A DNA stretch of 64,000 nt from Prevotella sp. (GTDB taxonomy: Bacteria > Bacteroidota > Bacteroidia > Bacteroidales > Bacteroidaceae): the NCBI GenBank assembly GCA_017478025.1, contig JAFVGZ010000026.1, positions 24,655 to 88,654 of the forward strand. Reading direction: 5' to 3'. Shown here piece after piece: positions 20,012-29,146 of the stretch (the stretch's first letter is position 1; every line of letters begins with the position of its first letter). The notes under the pieces were generated by a model. It was not told the origin of the DNA. It did no database searches and was given only the letters and a program-made list of their open reading frames with translations. The position numbers and the translations under genes are program-made.

Positions 20012-21028
20012 ATATGCCACTTTCGTTCCTTCGCTCAGCTTCTGATAGCCCTCAGTAATGATAAGGTCACCCTTATTCAAGCCGTCTGTGACGAGGATGT
20101 AATTGCCCTCGGTATGTCCAATGGTGACAGGAGTGCGATGAGCCGTCTTCTGCTTATCTACGGTCCAGACGAACAGACTGCCGTCAGCCTTCTTCTGTAC
20201 CGATGTGACGGGAACCATCTTGCCGCCGTCGCTTTGCGCCCCAGCAGAAACGAAGCGAACCGTAGCAACCATGCCCGGCAACAGTTTACGTCCGTTGTTG
20301 GCTACGTTAATCCTTATCTCATACGTATGGGTAAGGGCATCGGCTTCTACACCTTTCTCTATACAGCCTCCCTGATAGCTGCCACCGGTGGCCTCTACCT
20401 TGATGCTGGTGGGAGTATTGGCACTGATGCTGCCAATCTCCGCCTCGGGCACAGACACCTTGACCTTGACCGTTGAGATGTCAAGAATGCTTACCACAGC
20501 CTGAGATGGCAGCGCCGTCTCGCCCGCCTTGACTGCCTTTGTGCCGATGATGCCGCCTACAGGAGCTGTGAGACGACAGTCGGCAAGGTTTTTCTTTGCC
20601 ACTTCGAGCTGTGACTTGGCCTGTGCCACCTTGCTCTGCACCTCCACCCACTGCACCTCGGGCAGCGAGCCGTTGTCATGCAACATGCCGTAACGAGTCA
20701 GCGCATCGTTGGCCTGGGTCATCTGAGCCTCGGCACCGGCAAGCACGTTGCGGGCCTGCGTATCGTCCATCTCGGCTATCAACTGCCCACGACTGACTGC
20801 CTGACCCTCGTTGACCAGCACGCGCTTTACGACACCCATGCCCGTGAAGCTAACGGCAGTAGCCTCGCGTTCCTCTATTATACCCACGTAGGTCTGCGTA
20901 TTGTCCACCATACCGGACGATACGACCTGCGTCTTCACTCTTGTAGGAGACTTCTCTCCGCTCTCTTTCTTTTCGCCGCAACTGCATAGCGCCAAGAGAG
21001 CCGCCAATACAAAAACACTTCTTTTCAT
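20009..21028 (-). CDS. RND efflux membrane-fusion (adaptor) lipoprotein
   Basis: HlyD/AcrA-type periplasmic adaptor, 339 residues. The start is placed at MKRSVFVLAALLALCSCGE, a lipoprotein signal with lipobox ALCSC-like Cys near 18; the frame stays open to 21109 but that region contains the promoter. Barrel-sandwich halves (GQAVSRGQLIAEM; LTAPVGGIIGTK) flank a short helical hairpin, then a beta barrel. First gene of the efflux operon; promoter -7 box at 21053-21060. Confidence 0.92.
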   Translation of the reverse strand: MKRSVFVLAALLALCSCGEKKESGEKSPTRVKTQVVSSGMVDNTQTYVGIIEEREATAVSFTGMGVVKRVLVNEGQAVSRGQLIAEMDDTQARNVLAGAEAQMTQANDALTRYGMLHDNGSLPEVQWVEVQSKVAQAKSQLEVAKKNLADCRLTAPVGGIIGTKAVKAGETALPSQAVVSILDISTVKVKVSVPEAEIGSISANTPTSIKVEATGGSYQGGCIEKGVEADALTHTYEIRINVANNGRKLLPGMVATVRFVSAGAQSDGGKMVPVTSVQKKADGSLFVWTVDKQKTAHRTPVTIGHTEGNYILVTDGLNKGDLIITEGYQKLSEGTKVAY

Positions 21029-21052
21029 TGTCTGTTTTATCGGATTTTGGTG

Positions 21053-21188
21053 CAAAAATAACAAATATATTCCTAAATACAATGTTCCATTTGGCCTATA
21101 TTGCCACAAAAATTACCAAAAAACTACAAATACACCTATAATTATTCCAAATAGAACATACTTTCTTTAAATTTATTCACTAACTTTG
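21053..21188. promoter_or_regulatory. divergent promoters with inverted repeat (probable AraC operator)
   Basis: Minus promoter: TATTTTTG (21060-21053) with ATTG at 21083-21080, spacer 19. Plus promoter: TAACTTTG (21181-21188). ATGTTCCATTTGG at 21082-21094 and its inverted copy CCAAATAGAACAT at 21147-21159 (12 of 13 match) each overlap the -33 region of one promoter. This symmetric placement fits a regulator controlling both efflux operon and itself. Confidence 0.65.
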
Positions 21189-21208
21189 CACCCAAATCGA
21201 ATGTAACT

Positions 21209-22093
21209 ATGCAACAAGAAGAGATTTCGCTACAGTCACTCAAAACCAACGAAGCAGTACATGTGGGGTATTCAGACAATGATATTGTCATCGTTGACAG
21301 CATTCAGCAGTTTGCAATGGTCAGCGAAGCCCGTGTCCAGATGAGCGCCATCGCCGTCTGTACCAGCGGACGTGTGCAGGGGAAAATGAACGGGCAGAAT
21401 CTGGAATTGCAACAGAACCAGGTGGCTGTCATTCCTGCCAACGTGGTGGTCACAGACCTGATGGTCAGCCCGGACTTCAACATCAAGGCAATGTTTTTCA
21501 CCAACCACATCCTGCGGAGCTTCCTGCGCGATAAAATCAACCTGTGGAATGAGGTGATGTACATCCAGCGCCTGCACGTCATTAGCCTGACAGACGAAGA
21601 CCTGCGCTTCTACACTTGTTTCTATGACATGCTCAGTCTTTGCTTTGAGAAAGATGCCGACACGCCTTTCCGCACAGACGTCATACAGTCGCTTGTGCGC
21701 GGTGCCATGCTGGGACTCTGCGGAGCTATGAAGCAACAGCTGACAGGCGAGACGCACCTGCCGCCTGAAGCCAGGACAAGCAGCTGTCACTTTCAGCGAT
21801 TTCTTGACTTGCTACACACCAGCGAGGTGAAGCGTCGCACGGTGGAGTCATACGCCAGCGAGCTCTGCATATCGCCCAAGTACCTGTCCGTCATCTGCAA
21901 GAAACAATCAGGAAAGTCGGCTAATGAGTGGATTACAGAACAAGTGATGGAGGACATACGCTATTACCTCACGCATACAGACCTTACCCTCAAACAGGTT
22001 GCCGACAGGCTGGGCTTCCCCAATCCCTCCTTCTTTGGGAAATATGTGAAGGAGCATTTCGGAATGACACCCGCTCAAATCAGAGATGTATAG
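21209..22093 (+). CDS. AraC-family transcriptional regulator
   Basis: 294 residues. The N-terminal part looks like a cupin-type sensor domain; two C-terminal helix-turn-helices are seen at about 195-290 (ESYASELCISPKYLSVICKK and LKQVADRLGFPNPSFFGKYV). Divergent from the RND operon, with which it shares a regulatory region carrying a 13-bp inverted repeat. Its end overlaps the nhaC end by 14 bp. Likely controls the efflux operon; effector unknown. Confidence 0.92.
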   Translation: MQQEEISLQSLKTNEAVHVGYSDNDIVIVDSIQQFAMVSEARVQMSAIAVCTSGRVQGKMNGQNLELQQNQVAVIPANVVVTDLMVSPDFNIKAMFFTNHILRSFLRDKINLWNEVMYIQRLHVISLTDEDLRFYTCFYDMLSLCFEKDADTPFRTDVIQSLVRGAMLGLCGAMKQQLTGETHLPPEARTSSCHFQRFLDLLHTSEVKRRTVESYASELCISPKYLSVICKKQSGKSANEWITEQVMEDIRYYLTHTDLTLKQVADRLGFPNPSFFGKYVKEHFGMTPAQIRDV

Positions 22094-23723
22094 CTAGACG
22101 ATGCTTCTTTTTCATAAACAGTAACAGCAGGAACAGCGCTATCATACCGAATACGAGGGATATGGTAGCGCTTTTTGTGAAGCCGGCAACAAGGAATGTG
22201 ATGAATGACACACTTGCTACAGACAGTACATAGGGCAACTGTGTTGTGACATGGTTGAGGTGGTCACACTGTGCACCTGCTGACGACATGATTGTAGTGT
22301 CCGAGATAGGCGAACAGTGGTCACCGCATACTGCGCCTGCCATACATGCTGAGATGGAGATAATCATGAGTTCAGGGTCTATGGTCTGGAAGCATGATAC
22401 GACAATAGGAATGAGAATGCCGAAAGTGCCCCATGATGTGCCTGAAGCGAATGCCAGACCTACTGCGACAAGAAATATTACGGCAGGCAGGAATCCCATA
22501 AGCCCTGCTGCAGAGCTCTGTATCAAGCCGGCTACAAAAGTTGTAGCCCCCAGATTGTCGGTCATAGCCTTCAGCGTCCAGGCGAAGGTGAGTATGAGCA
22601 TTGCTGGCACCATCTGCTTGAAGCCTTCAGGCAAGCACCCCATGCAGTCGGCAAAGGAGAGTGACTGACGTATGATGTAGTAGGCAATGGTGAGGATGAG
22701 GGCTACTGATGACCCCAAAACCAGTCCTACGGAGGCATCGCTGGCAGCAAAGGCGTCGGCAAAGCTCTTGCCGCTGAAGTAGCCTCCCGTGTAAATCATG
22801 CCGATGACACAGCCTGTAATGAGGAGTATGACCGGTATCAAAAGGTCAGACGGCCTACCTATTTTCACTTCCTTGCGACTCTCGATATGCTTCTGATTCT
22901 TTTTTCCAATGGTGAAGATGTCACCCCGACGGGCGTTTTGCTCATGTAGCAGCATAGGTCCGTAATCGAGTTTCATTACAATGAGCAGAACCATCATGAG
23001 CAGAGTGAGAAGCGCATAGAAATTGTATGGGATAGACTGTACAAAGATGTTTATGCCGTTCTCTCCCTTTACAAATCCTGATACCGCAGCCGACCACGAT
23101 GATATGGGCGCTATGATGCAGATAGGAGCCGCAGTGGAGTCGATGAGGTATGCGAGCTTGGCACGGCTAATCTGATGCTTGTCGGTGATGGGACGCATGA
23201 CAGAGCCAACGGTGAGGCAGTTGAAGTAGTCATCAATGAAGATGAGGCAGCCGAGAAACATTGTGGACAGTTGAGCCCCCTCACGGTTCTTGATGCGGTT
23301 AGCAGCCCATATACCAAAGGCCGCCGAACCGCCGGCACGGTTCATCAATTGTACCATTGTGCCCAGAATAACAAGGAAGACGAGTATGCCGACATTCCAT
23401 TTGTCTGACAGCACGGTCATTATACCACCAGGGAAGACCTGATCAAGTCCTCCTACGACATTGAAACCGGCATTGAGGAAACCACCGGTCAGGATGCCGA
23501 GGAAAAGGGAACTATATACCTCTTTAGTTATCAAGGCCAGAGAAATGGCGATAATGGGAGGTGTCAGCGCCCACGCGGTATTCTTTACGGGCATGTCTTT
23601 GATACCGACGGCATAGCTCAGCCATACAAGGAACAACACTACAGCCAACAGCGAGATGACCGTGAGATGCCTGGGATTGCCAGGCTTTATAGCCTTTAGA
23701 AACTTTCTTATCTTCATTTTCAT
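22080..23723 (-). CDS. nhaC: Na+/H+ antiporter NhaC family protein
   Basis: Polytopic inner-membrane transporter, 547 residues with about eleven to twelve hydrophobic helices. Family hallmarks include FIDDYFNCLTVGSVMRP, DSTAAPICIIAPISSW and ASGTSWGTFGILIP and the late GDHCSPISDTTIMSSAG. I place the start at MKMKIRK (23723); codons back to 23747 are in frame but not family-like. Substrate may be sodium or an amino acid/organic ion, since the group is broad. A four-fold palindrome array lies 80 bp upstream. Confidence 0.9.
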   Translation of the reverse strand: MKMKIRKFLKAIKPGNPRHLTVISLLAVVLFLVWLSYAVGIKDMPVKNTAWALTPPIIAISLALITKEVYSSLFLGILTGGFLNAGFNVVGGLDQVFPGGIMTVLSDKWNVGILVFLVILGTMVQLMNRAGGSAAFGIWAANRIKNREGAQLSTMFLGCLIFIDDYFNCLTVGSVMRPITDKHQISRAKLAYLIDSTAAPICIIAPISSWSAAVSGFVKGENGINIFVQSIPYNFYALLTLLMMVLLIVMKLDYGPMLLHEQNARRGDIFTIGKKNQKHIESRKEVKIGRPSDLLIPVILLITGCVIGMIYTGGYFSGKSFADAFAASDASVGLVLGSSVALILTIAYYIIRQSLSFADCMGCLPEGFKQMVPAMLILTFAWTLKAMTDNLGATTFVAGLIQSSAAGLMGFLPAVIFLVAVGLAFASGTSWGTFGILIPIVVSCFQTIDPELMIISISACMAGAVCGDHCSPISDTTIMSSAGAQCDHLNHVTTQLPYVLSVASVSFITFLVAGFTKSATISLVFGMIALFLLLLFMKKKHRLAIHL

Positions 23724-23760
23724 GTATCGCAGGCTGTCAGGAGGCATTGTTACGCATTGT

Positions 23761-23788
23761 TACGCAAGCGTCCCGTAGGGCCGAAGCG
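23761..23788 (-). repeat. 44-bp dispersed element, partial copy C
   Basis: Read on the minus strand: CGCTTCGGCCCTAC then GGGACGCTTGCGTA, matching the first 27 bp of the copies at 62 and 63277 with one extra T. The distal GGAGCAAGAA part is missing. Confidence 0.65.
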
Positions 23789-23802
23789 AAGGGAATATGA
23801 CG

Positions 23803-23886
23803 TTACCAAGCTTTGGTAATCGAGTTACCAAGCCTTGGTAATCAGGTTACCAACCTTTGGTAATCGGTTTACCAAGCCTTGGTAAT
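23803..23886. repeat. four 18-bp palindromes at exact 22-bp spacing
   Basis: TTACCAAGSYTTGGTAAT-type palindromes start at 23803, 23825, 23847 and 23869 (third has TTACCAACCTTTGGTAAT). Period is exactly 22 bp, about two helical turns, so all centres face the same side. They lie upstream of nhaC. An operator array or a palindromic repeat are both possible. Confidence 0.9.
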
Positions 23887-23968
23887 TAGGTTTAACGAAA
23901 TATGTCAGGAAGTGGTAATTATTGTTTGACAGAGAAAATCACTTGTCCCCACTCAATACTTTATTCAC

Positions 23969-25723
23969 TTATCTGAAAGGATAAACGGTTGCACCTATGG
24001 TGAGGGCACGGTTCTGGTAGAGGTCGGTCAGTTGTGCCCAGCTGCCTGTGGCATAGCCGGCCATATCGTGGAATTCTGCAAAGACGTTGCACTTCTTGCC
24101 AAACTGCTTGTTGACCTTGACCGTAGCGAAGAGGTGTGGATGTGTGTCTGTGATGGCACGCTTGCTGCTGTATAGCAGCGTGGATGACAGCCTGAAGCCC
24201 TTGGGGAGATTGAGGGCAGGAGCAATCTTCAGGGTTACGTAGTTCTCGTTCTCCGAGTCGGTGTATATGCCGGCTTTCAGGTGACGGTGGTAGTAGTTGG
24301 CTCCGAGTGTGAGCTGCCAGCGTCCTATCATCCAATATACTGAGTTCCTGATTCCTATCTGGAATATGTTAGGGCTTGGAAGATCGGTGTACCAGTTGCC
24401 CTCCACACTTGAGTGGAGTACGAAGTTCTTGTTCTGGTAAGAGTAGCGCAGCACGCCCTGATGAACGAGGTTCGTGGCATAGCCGGCAGCATCGAATTTC
24501 AGAGATGTCTCTGGAGCTGACTCATCTACGAGGAAGTCACTCACCTCCGGGATGTAGCAGCGACGCGCTACGAGGCCCTGGAAGAAGTTGCGTCCAGCCT
24601 TATATCCCACACTGGCAAGGTATGAGTGGTTATTGCGTCCATGTGACCAGAGGCTCTGATCTTTAGAGTCGTGATGACGGTCCCAGAAGTTCATCATACG
24701 GAAACGGTCACCAAGGGTGATTACCCAAGGCCCGTGGGTATAGTCCAGCTGTCCGTAGAAGTCGGTCACCAGCTCCTGCTCGCGGTTTGTGCCGACGTTG
24801 CATATATTAGTATAATCCATCTCCGCACCGACCATCAGCCAGAGGTCGGGGGTGAAGAGAGGGGTATTGAACTCTACATAGGCGTAAGGATAGGTTTCGC
24901 CTGCCTTAAAGGCATTGAAGTGGATACGGTCGTAGTCGCTGCCAGCCTCAACAAAGAGGATGGCATCGTTCTTAAAGGTGTGGGAATAGGACAGGACGAG
25001 GTCAACATAACGGTTATTGGAGGAGATGGCAGAGACGAAGTCAGGGTTATACATCTTCTGCTTGCTGTCTCCATACTCCTGAAATGCTTTCACGATGAGC
25101 CTGTCGCTCTTGCTGATTTTCCAATCCAGGTTGAGATGCACGTTCTCAGCCATTGCACGGTCTGTCATACGATAGACATCCGTGGGGTAAGCCTTACCGT
25201 AAGAGGTGCGTGCCATAGCATAGGCCTGCACGGTAAGCTTCTCAGTCCTGTTGGTCACATCGGCATAGAGCATACCGTTGCCGTAGGTGCTGCCTGAGAG
25301 CGATACCTTACCATCGGTCTTCACGTCATCACGATAATAGATGTCTATGACTCCCCTGTCGCCTCCTACGGCCTTGGCTACTGAGCTGTTGCTGCATACC
25401 TGTATGCGGTCTATCTCGCAGGCCTTCACGTTGGACAGGAAGGAGATACGGTCCACGTAAACATCGATATTGTCAACACGCAGGGTGTAGTTGAGGTCTA
25501 TCTCCTTGCCGTTGATTGAGAGGAACTCGGGACAGGTGTTCAGGACATCAAGCAGGGTCATCTCGCTGTCGGGGTGCATCCTATCAACATGGATGACGTA
25601 ACGGTCACCCTGATATTCAATGATTTCATTTTCGTCTGAAGCGTATGCTGCCGCGCTGCCCATGCCGAGAGCGCACATCAGGACGCAACACTTCAGGAAT
25701 TTGCCATAGTTAATTGTTTTCAT
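23969..25723 (-). CDS. compact TonB-receptor-like plug/barrel outer-membrane protein
   Basis: 584 residues. Signal peptide to about residue 28 (AAAYAS). A plug-like domain follows (TLLDVLNTCPEFLSI, IDRIQVCSNSSVAKAVGG, VIDIYYR), then alternating beta strands and the C-terminal aromatic VYPFR typical of outer-membrane barrels. It lacks the carboxypeptidase-like N-terminal domain and an obvious TonB box, and no SusD partner is present. A paralogue of the same size lies upstream (25926-27665). Function unknown; could be a non-nutrient barrel protein. Confidence 0.8.
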   Translation of the reverse strand: MKTINYGKFLKCCVLMCALGMGSAAAYASDENEIIEYQGDRYVIHVDRMHPDSEMTLLDVLNTCPEFLSINGKEIDLNYTLRVDNIDVYVDRISFLSNVKACEIDRIQVCSNSSVAKAVGGDRGVIDIYYRDDVKTDGKVSLSGSTYGNGMLYADVTNRTEKLTVQAYAMARTSYGKAYPTDVYRMTDRAMAENVHLNLDWKISKSDRLIVKAFQEYGDSKQKMYNPDFVSAISSNNRYVDLVLSYSHTFKNDAILFVEAGSDYDRIHFNAFKAGETYPYAYVEFNTPLFTPDLWLMVGAEMDYTNICNVGTNREQELVTDFYGQLDYTHGPWVITLGDRFRMMNFWDRHHDSKDQSLWSHGRNNHSYLASVGYKAGRNFFQGLVARRCYIPEVSDFLVDESAPETSLKFDAAGYATNLVHQGVLRYSYQNKNFVLHSSVEGNWYTDLPSPNIFQIGIRNSVYWMIGRWQLTLGANYYHRHLKAGIYTDSENENYVTLKIAPALNLPKGFRLSSTLLYSSKRAITDTHPHLFATVKVNKQFGKKCNVFAEFHDMAGYATGSWAQLTDLYQNRALTIGATVYPFR

Positions 25724-25767
25724 ATTTATAGAGTACTTTACTGAAATTTCGGATGTTCTTCTTTATT

Positions 25768-25891
25768 GAAGTTATCGAAGTTAACGCTTCGCTCGAAGTT
25801 ATTGACATTTGTCTTGCTGATGCTTTTCTCGCTGCTGAGTATCGTCGTTAACTTCGATAACTTCAATAACTTCGAGCGAAGCGATAACTTC
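25768..25891. repeat. inverted pair of 9-bp tandem arrays
   Basis: Left arm 25768-25803 is four 9-mers (GAAGTTATC, GAAGTTAAC, GCTTCGCTC, GAAGTTATT). Right arm 25847-25891 is five 9-mers of the reverse complement, in rotated order. The arms share GCTTCGCTCGAAGTTATT and can pair across a 43-bp loop. Located between the two plug/barrel genes. Confidence 0.85.
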
Positions 25892-25925
25892 AGAAATTTG
25901 AATATATTGTATAAGGTGTTAATTG

Positions 25926-27665
25926 TCAGAAGAGGTATTTGGCAGTGATGAGCGCCGCGCTGCGGTTGCTGTTGAAGATGTCGTGCCACTGGGCCGTAAG
26001 CGCTATGTGGCGAGCGAAGGTCTTGCTGACCGACAGCAGGGTATATACGGCAGCATCATCGAGGATAGCACGTTCAGGTGCTTTTGCAGAACGCCAGATG
26101 CCCTGTGCCGAGACGCGCCAATCATGAGAGAAGCGCACCGTTGGGGCAAGACGGATGTAGGCGTATGTATTCTTGTCACCATAGGAATCAGAATGACAGA
26201 GGGAGGCTCCCGCCGTGAGCGAGAAGCAGTCGCGACGCCAATCCACGGCGGCATTGACCTGCAGCGTGTTCTCATCGATATTAGTGAAGTGAGTATATTT
26301 CGCGCTCAGGTTGCCATTGATGCTGCTGTGGCTGTAGCTGTATGCCAGGCTATAGACGTCTGCGCGTTCCTCTGTGGCAGGGTGGGTATAGGATATCCAT
26401 GTCTGACCGTCTCTGGCGGGGTAGCTCGTAGGCAGAACGGATAAGAATGATGGGTTGATGAAACGTCTTGCATAGCCGCCTCGCAGCTGGTGTGACGGTG
26501 CGAGGTTTGCCACGATGGTACCCATCGGAGTGTGGCGCACGGGATTGTAACTGGCTGTGCTGCCCGAAGCCTCCATGCCGTAGTGATATACGGAAACACG
26601 ATCACCGGCAGACAGCGTGACAGGACCAAGACGGTAGTCGAGCATCAGATAGAAGTCGTTGACACTGATGGTGTAATTATCATGAAAAGACAATTCTTTC
26701 GTAACACTCCCCGTAGCAGTAGCGGAATTATCCGTCATGGCTTGGCGAAGATTGTAAGGGAGGTGTATGAAGTCACCCTCCCATCCCAGCATGAGCTGAG
26801 TTCCGCCGAGAAAAGGCAGCGGGGTATTGAGCTCTGCCACGTAGGTCTGCAACCCTGTGGTGGAACGCTCCTTGGCATAGAGAGGTTTCGGGTCATAGTT
26901 CACGCGGTCATCCTGATAGCGGTATCCTGCAACGAGGAGCAGCATAGTGCCTATGTCGTTGAAGGTGTGGTAATGGTACAGATGTGCCATATAGTCACGG
27001 TTACTTGAGGACATCGGCTCATAGTCGCTGCGGCTGTAACCCTGACGCAGGAAGAGTATCATCCTGTCCTTGGCGCCAAAGTGATGGGTGATGTTTACCG
27101 TAGCGTGCTCGCCGAGATTTGTGTCGCCGTGACGCGAGTGGTCATTGAAGCTGGCAGAGCCATAGATGTCCGTTGAGGAACCCTGCGGATGCTTGATGCC
27201 GCTATTGATGGCAGTAAAGGGCGACACGCCGCCCTTCGTATCCATCTCCAATCCCACAAAGCCGTGTGTACCCTCCTCATTGGATTTCGGGTTGAGGTCT
27301 ATGACACCGCCGATACCGGTGACGCCCTTTGCCACGCTCGGGGTCTCTACGATCTGCATGGTTCGGATGTTACGGGCCGGAGTGTTGGCGAGGTACTGAC
27401 GCACATCGCAGAAGATGGCGGTGTTGTCCATACGCACTTGATAGTTAGCGATGATGTCTTCAAAGCCCTTGACGAGCAGCTCAGGATAAATCTGGAGCAC
27501 GTCCAGAAGTGTCTCATCGCCCTGCAGGGGAAGACGGTCAATATAAATAATGGTACGGTCGCCCATAAAGACGACAGCGGGCTTCTGCTCTTCCTGAGCA
27601 GAGGCAAATAGGGGCATAAGGGCTAAGAGTACGTACGCAGATATGCGTAAAAGGTAAAATCTCAT
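25926..27665 (-). CDS. compact TonB-receptor-like plug/barrel outer-membrane protein
   Basis: 579 residues, paralogue of the next gene. Signal peptide cleaved after ASAQ (about residue 23). Plug-like features: RTIIYIDRLPLQGDETLLDV, IRTMQIVETPSVAKGV, GGVIDLNP. A barrel follows, ending ITAKYLF with terminal Phe. No carboxypeptidase-like domain, no SusD neighbour. The promoter box is at 27701-27708. The pair is probably one unit interrupted by the 9-bp arrays. Ligand unknown. Confidence 0.8.
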   Translation of the reverse strand: MRFYLLRISAYVLLALMPLFASAQEEQKPAVVFMGDRTIIYIDRLPLQGDETLLDVLQIYPELLVKGFEDIIANYQVRMDNTAIFCDVRQYLANTPARNIRTMQIVETPSVAKGVTGIGGVIDLNPKSNEEGTHGFVGLEMDTKGGVSPFTAINSGIKHPQGSSTDIYGSASFNDHSRHGDTNLGEHATVNITHHFGAKDRMILFLRQGYSRSDYEPMSSSNRDYMAHLYHYHTFNDIGTMLLLVAGYRYQDDRVNYDPKPLYAKERSTTGLQTYVAELNTPLPFLGGTQLMLGWEGDFIHLPYNLRQAMTDNSATATGSVTKELSFHDNYTISVNDFYLMLDYRLGPVTLSAGDRVSVYHYGMEASGSTASYNPVRHTPMGTIVANLAPSHQLRGGYARRFINPSFLSVLPTSYPARDGQTWISYTHPATEERADVYSLAYSYSHSSINGNLSAKYTHFTNIDENTLQVNAAVDWRRDCFSLTAGASLCHSDSYGDKNTYAYIRLAPTVRFSHDWRVSAQGIWRSAKAPERAILDDAAVYTLLSVSKTFARHIALTAQWHDIFNSNRSAALITAKYLF

Positions 27666-27700
27666 AGTTTAGAATCATAAGTTACATTATTATTGGAATG

Positions 27701-27708
27701 CAAAGGTA
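27701..27708 (-). promoter_or_regulatory. promoter -7 box of plug/barrel pair
   Basis: TACCTTTG on the minus strand, 35 bp before the start at 27665. The upstream -33 element is not clear. Confidence 0.6.
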
Positions 27709-27730
27709 AACATTTTTTTTGAAACACAAG

Positions 27731-27763
27731 CAGGGTGTTGCGCTTTTTTTGCACAACACCCTG
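27731..27763. terminator. hairpin downstream of the MacB operon
   Basis: CAGGGTGTTG (27731-27740) pairs perfectly with CAACACCCTG (27754-27763) around a 13-base T-rich loop. It lies between the end of the MacAB operon and the next promoter. There is no clean T-run after the stem, so the terminator role is inferred from position. Confidence 0.5.
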
Positions 27764-27843
27764 TATGTTTGGACTCTATGCCGCTTTATTTCTTCTTTTT
27801 TACTGTTTCTCCTCTCTCTTGTCTTTCACATTTGCATAATGCA

Positions 27844-29067
27844 TTACTCGTATCTTATAGCCTCGATGGGGTCCATGCGTGCCGCTTTCTGTGCCGGGAA
27901 GTATCCGAATCCGACACCTATTAGGGTGCAGACGATGAAGCTGACAACGATGCTCCACAACGGTATGCTGGTAGGCAGGGAGAAGAGCATGGTTGCAGCA
28001 GTAGTGACTGCCATCCCGAGCAGTATGCCGAGCACGCCTCCCGTGACGCTGATGATGATGGACTCAATAAGGAACTGGTTGCTGATGTCTATGCCTCTGG
28101 CACCTACCGACATACGGAGACCTATCTCCTTGGTGCGCTCCGTGACGCTGACGAGCATGATGTTCATGATGCCAATGCCCGCCACGAGCAGCGAGAAGGC
28201 TGCAGCAACGACGAGTATGAGCGTCACCGTGTCCATAGTGCTGGACATGGTCTCCATCATCTCCTGCTGTGAACGGATGGTGAAATCATCTTCGGCACCT
28301 TCCTTCAGCTTATGCTGGCTACGGAGGATAGCCGTGAGTTCATTGATAGCATCGTCGGTCATCTCCTCTGTGATGGCAGAACAGTTGATTGAAGACAGGT
28401 AGGTCTGCGCCGTGAGACGCTTCATGACGGTGGTATAGGGCGTGATGCAGAGGTTGTCCTGGTCCATACCGAAGGAGTTGTAACCCTTGCTCTTGAGCAC
28501 TCCGATGATGCGGAAGGGGATGGACTTGAAACGCACAGTCTTGCCTACGGGGTCCTGCCCGTCGGGGAAGAGTTCGTCAACGACGGTCTTGCCGACAACG
28601 CACACCTTGGCAGACTTTCTGATGTCTTCGTCAGAGAAGCATGAGCCGGAGGTTATCTCCCATTGCTTGATGTCGAGGTATTCCGTTGACTCGCCATACA
28701 TGGTGGTGGAGGTGTTGTTGTTGCCGTTGATAATCTGCCCGGAGGCGGTAACCTCTGGCGAGACGTATGTGCAGTACTTTGACTCTTCCTTTATTTGCTT
28801 GTAGTCCTCTACCTTCAGCGTCTGCATGGCTGATGGGTCCTGGCGCACACCGCCGGGGCCTTTGTCTGCTCCCGGGCGTATCATGATGATATTGGAGCCC
28901 ATAGAGGAGATGTTCTTTCGTATGCTCTCCTTGGAACCCTGTCCTATGGCCATCATGATGATTACGGCAGCAACGCCAATGATGATGCCGAGCATGGAGA
29001 GGAAAGAGCGGAATTTATTGTTGGCGATGGCTTTGAGAGCCACCTTTATGAGGTTGGTAAAGTTCAC
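27844..29067 (-). CDS. MacB-type ABC transporter permease
   Basis: Inner-membrane component of a MacAB-TolC-like exporter, 407 residues. One N-terminal helix (MLGIIIGVAAVIIMMAIG), a MacB periplasmic core (about 45-240), then three C-terminal FtsX helices with the conserved GIGIMNIMLVSVTERTKEIG and FPAQKAARMDPIEAIRYE. In this operon ATPase and permease are separate genes instead of the fused E. coli MacB. A 105-bp heptamer array separates it from the ATPase gene. Confidence 0.92.
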   Translation of the reverse strand: MNFTNLIKVALKAIANNKFRSFLSMLGIIIGVAAVIIMMAIGQGSKESIRKNISSMGSNIIMIRPGADKGPGGVRQDPSAMQTLKVEDYKQIKEESKYCTYVSPEVTASGQIINGNNNTSTTMYGESTEYLDIKQWEITSGSCFSDEDIRKSAKVCVVGKTVVDELFPDGQDPVGKTVRFKSIPFRIIGVLKSKGYNSFGMDQDNLCITPYTTVMKRLTAQTYLSSINCSAITEEMTDDAINELTAILRSQHKLKEGAEDDFTIRSQQEMMETMSSTMDTVTLILVVAAAFSLLVAGIGIMNIMLVSVTERTKEIGLRMSVGARGIDISNQFLIESIIISVTGGVLGILLGMAVTTAATMLFSLPTSIPLWSIVVSFIVCTLIGVGFGYFPAQKAARMDPIEAIRYE

Positions 29068-29146
29068 GGAGAAACGTATTAACAGGTTAATAATTTAGCG
29101 TGGTGGTGCCGCGATTAAATCGCGGCGCAATGAACGAAGGGGGGAA

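Noticed and set aside
21029-21109. N-terminal extension of the efflux adaptor
   Set aside because: It crosses the promoter, and the lipoprotein signal begins at 21028.
23803-23886. Palindrome array as a CRISPR
   Set aside because: Linkers are only 4 bp, units are palindromic 18-mers, and no cas genes are present.
24671-25297. 208-codon plus-strand frame
   Set aside because: Antisense to a plug/barrel gene; no domain and no promoter.
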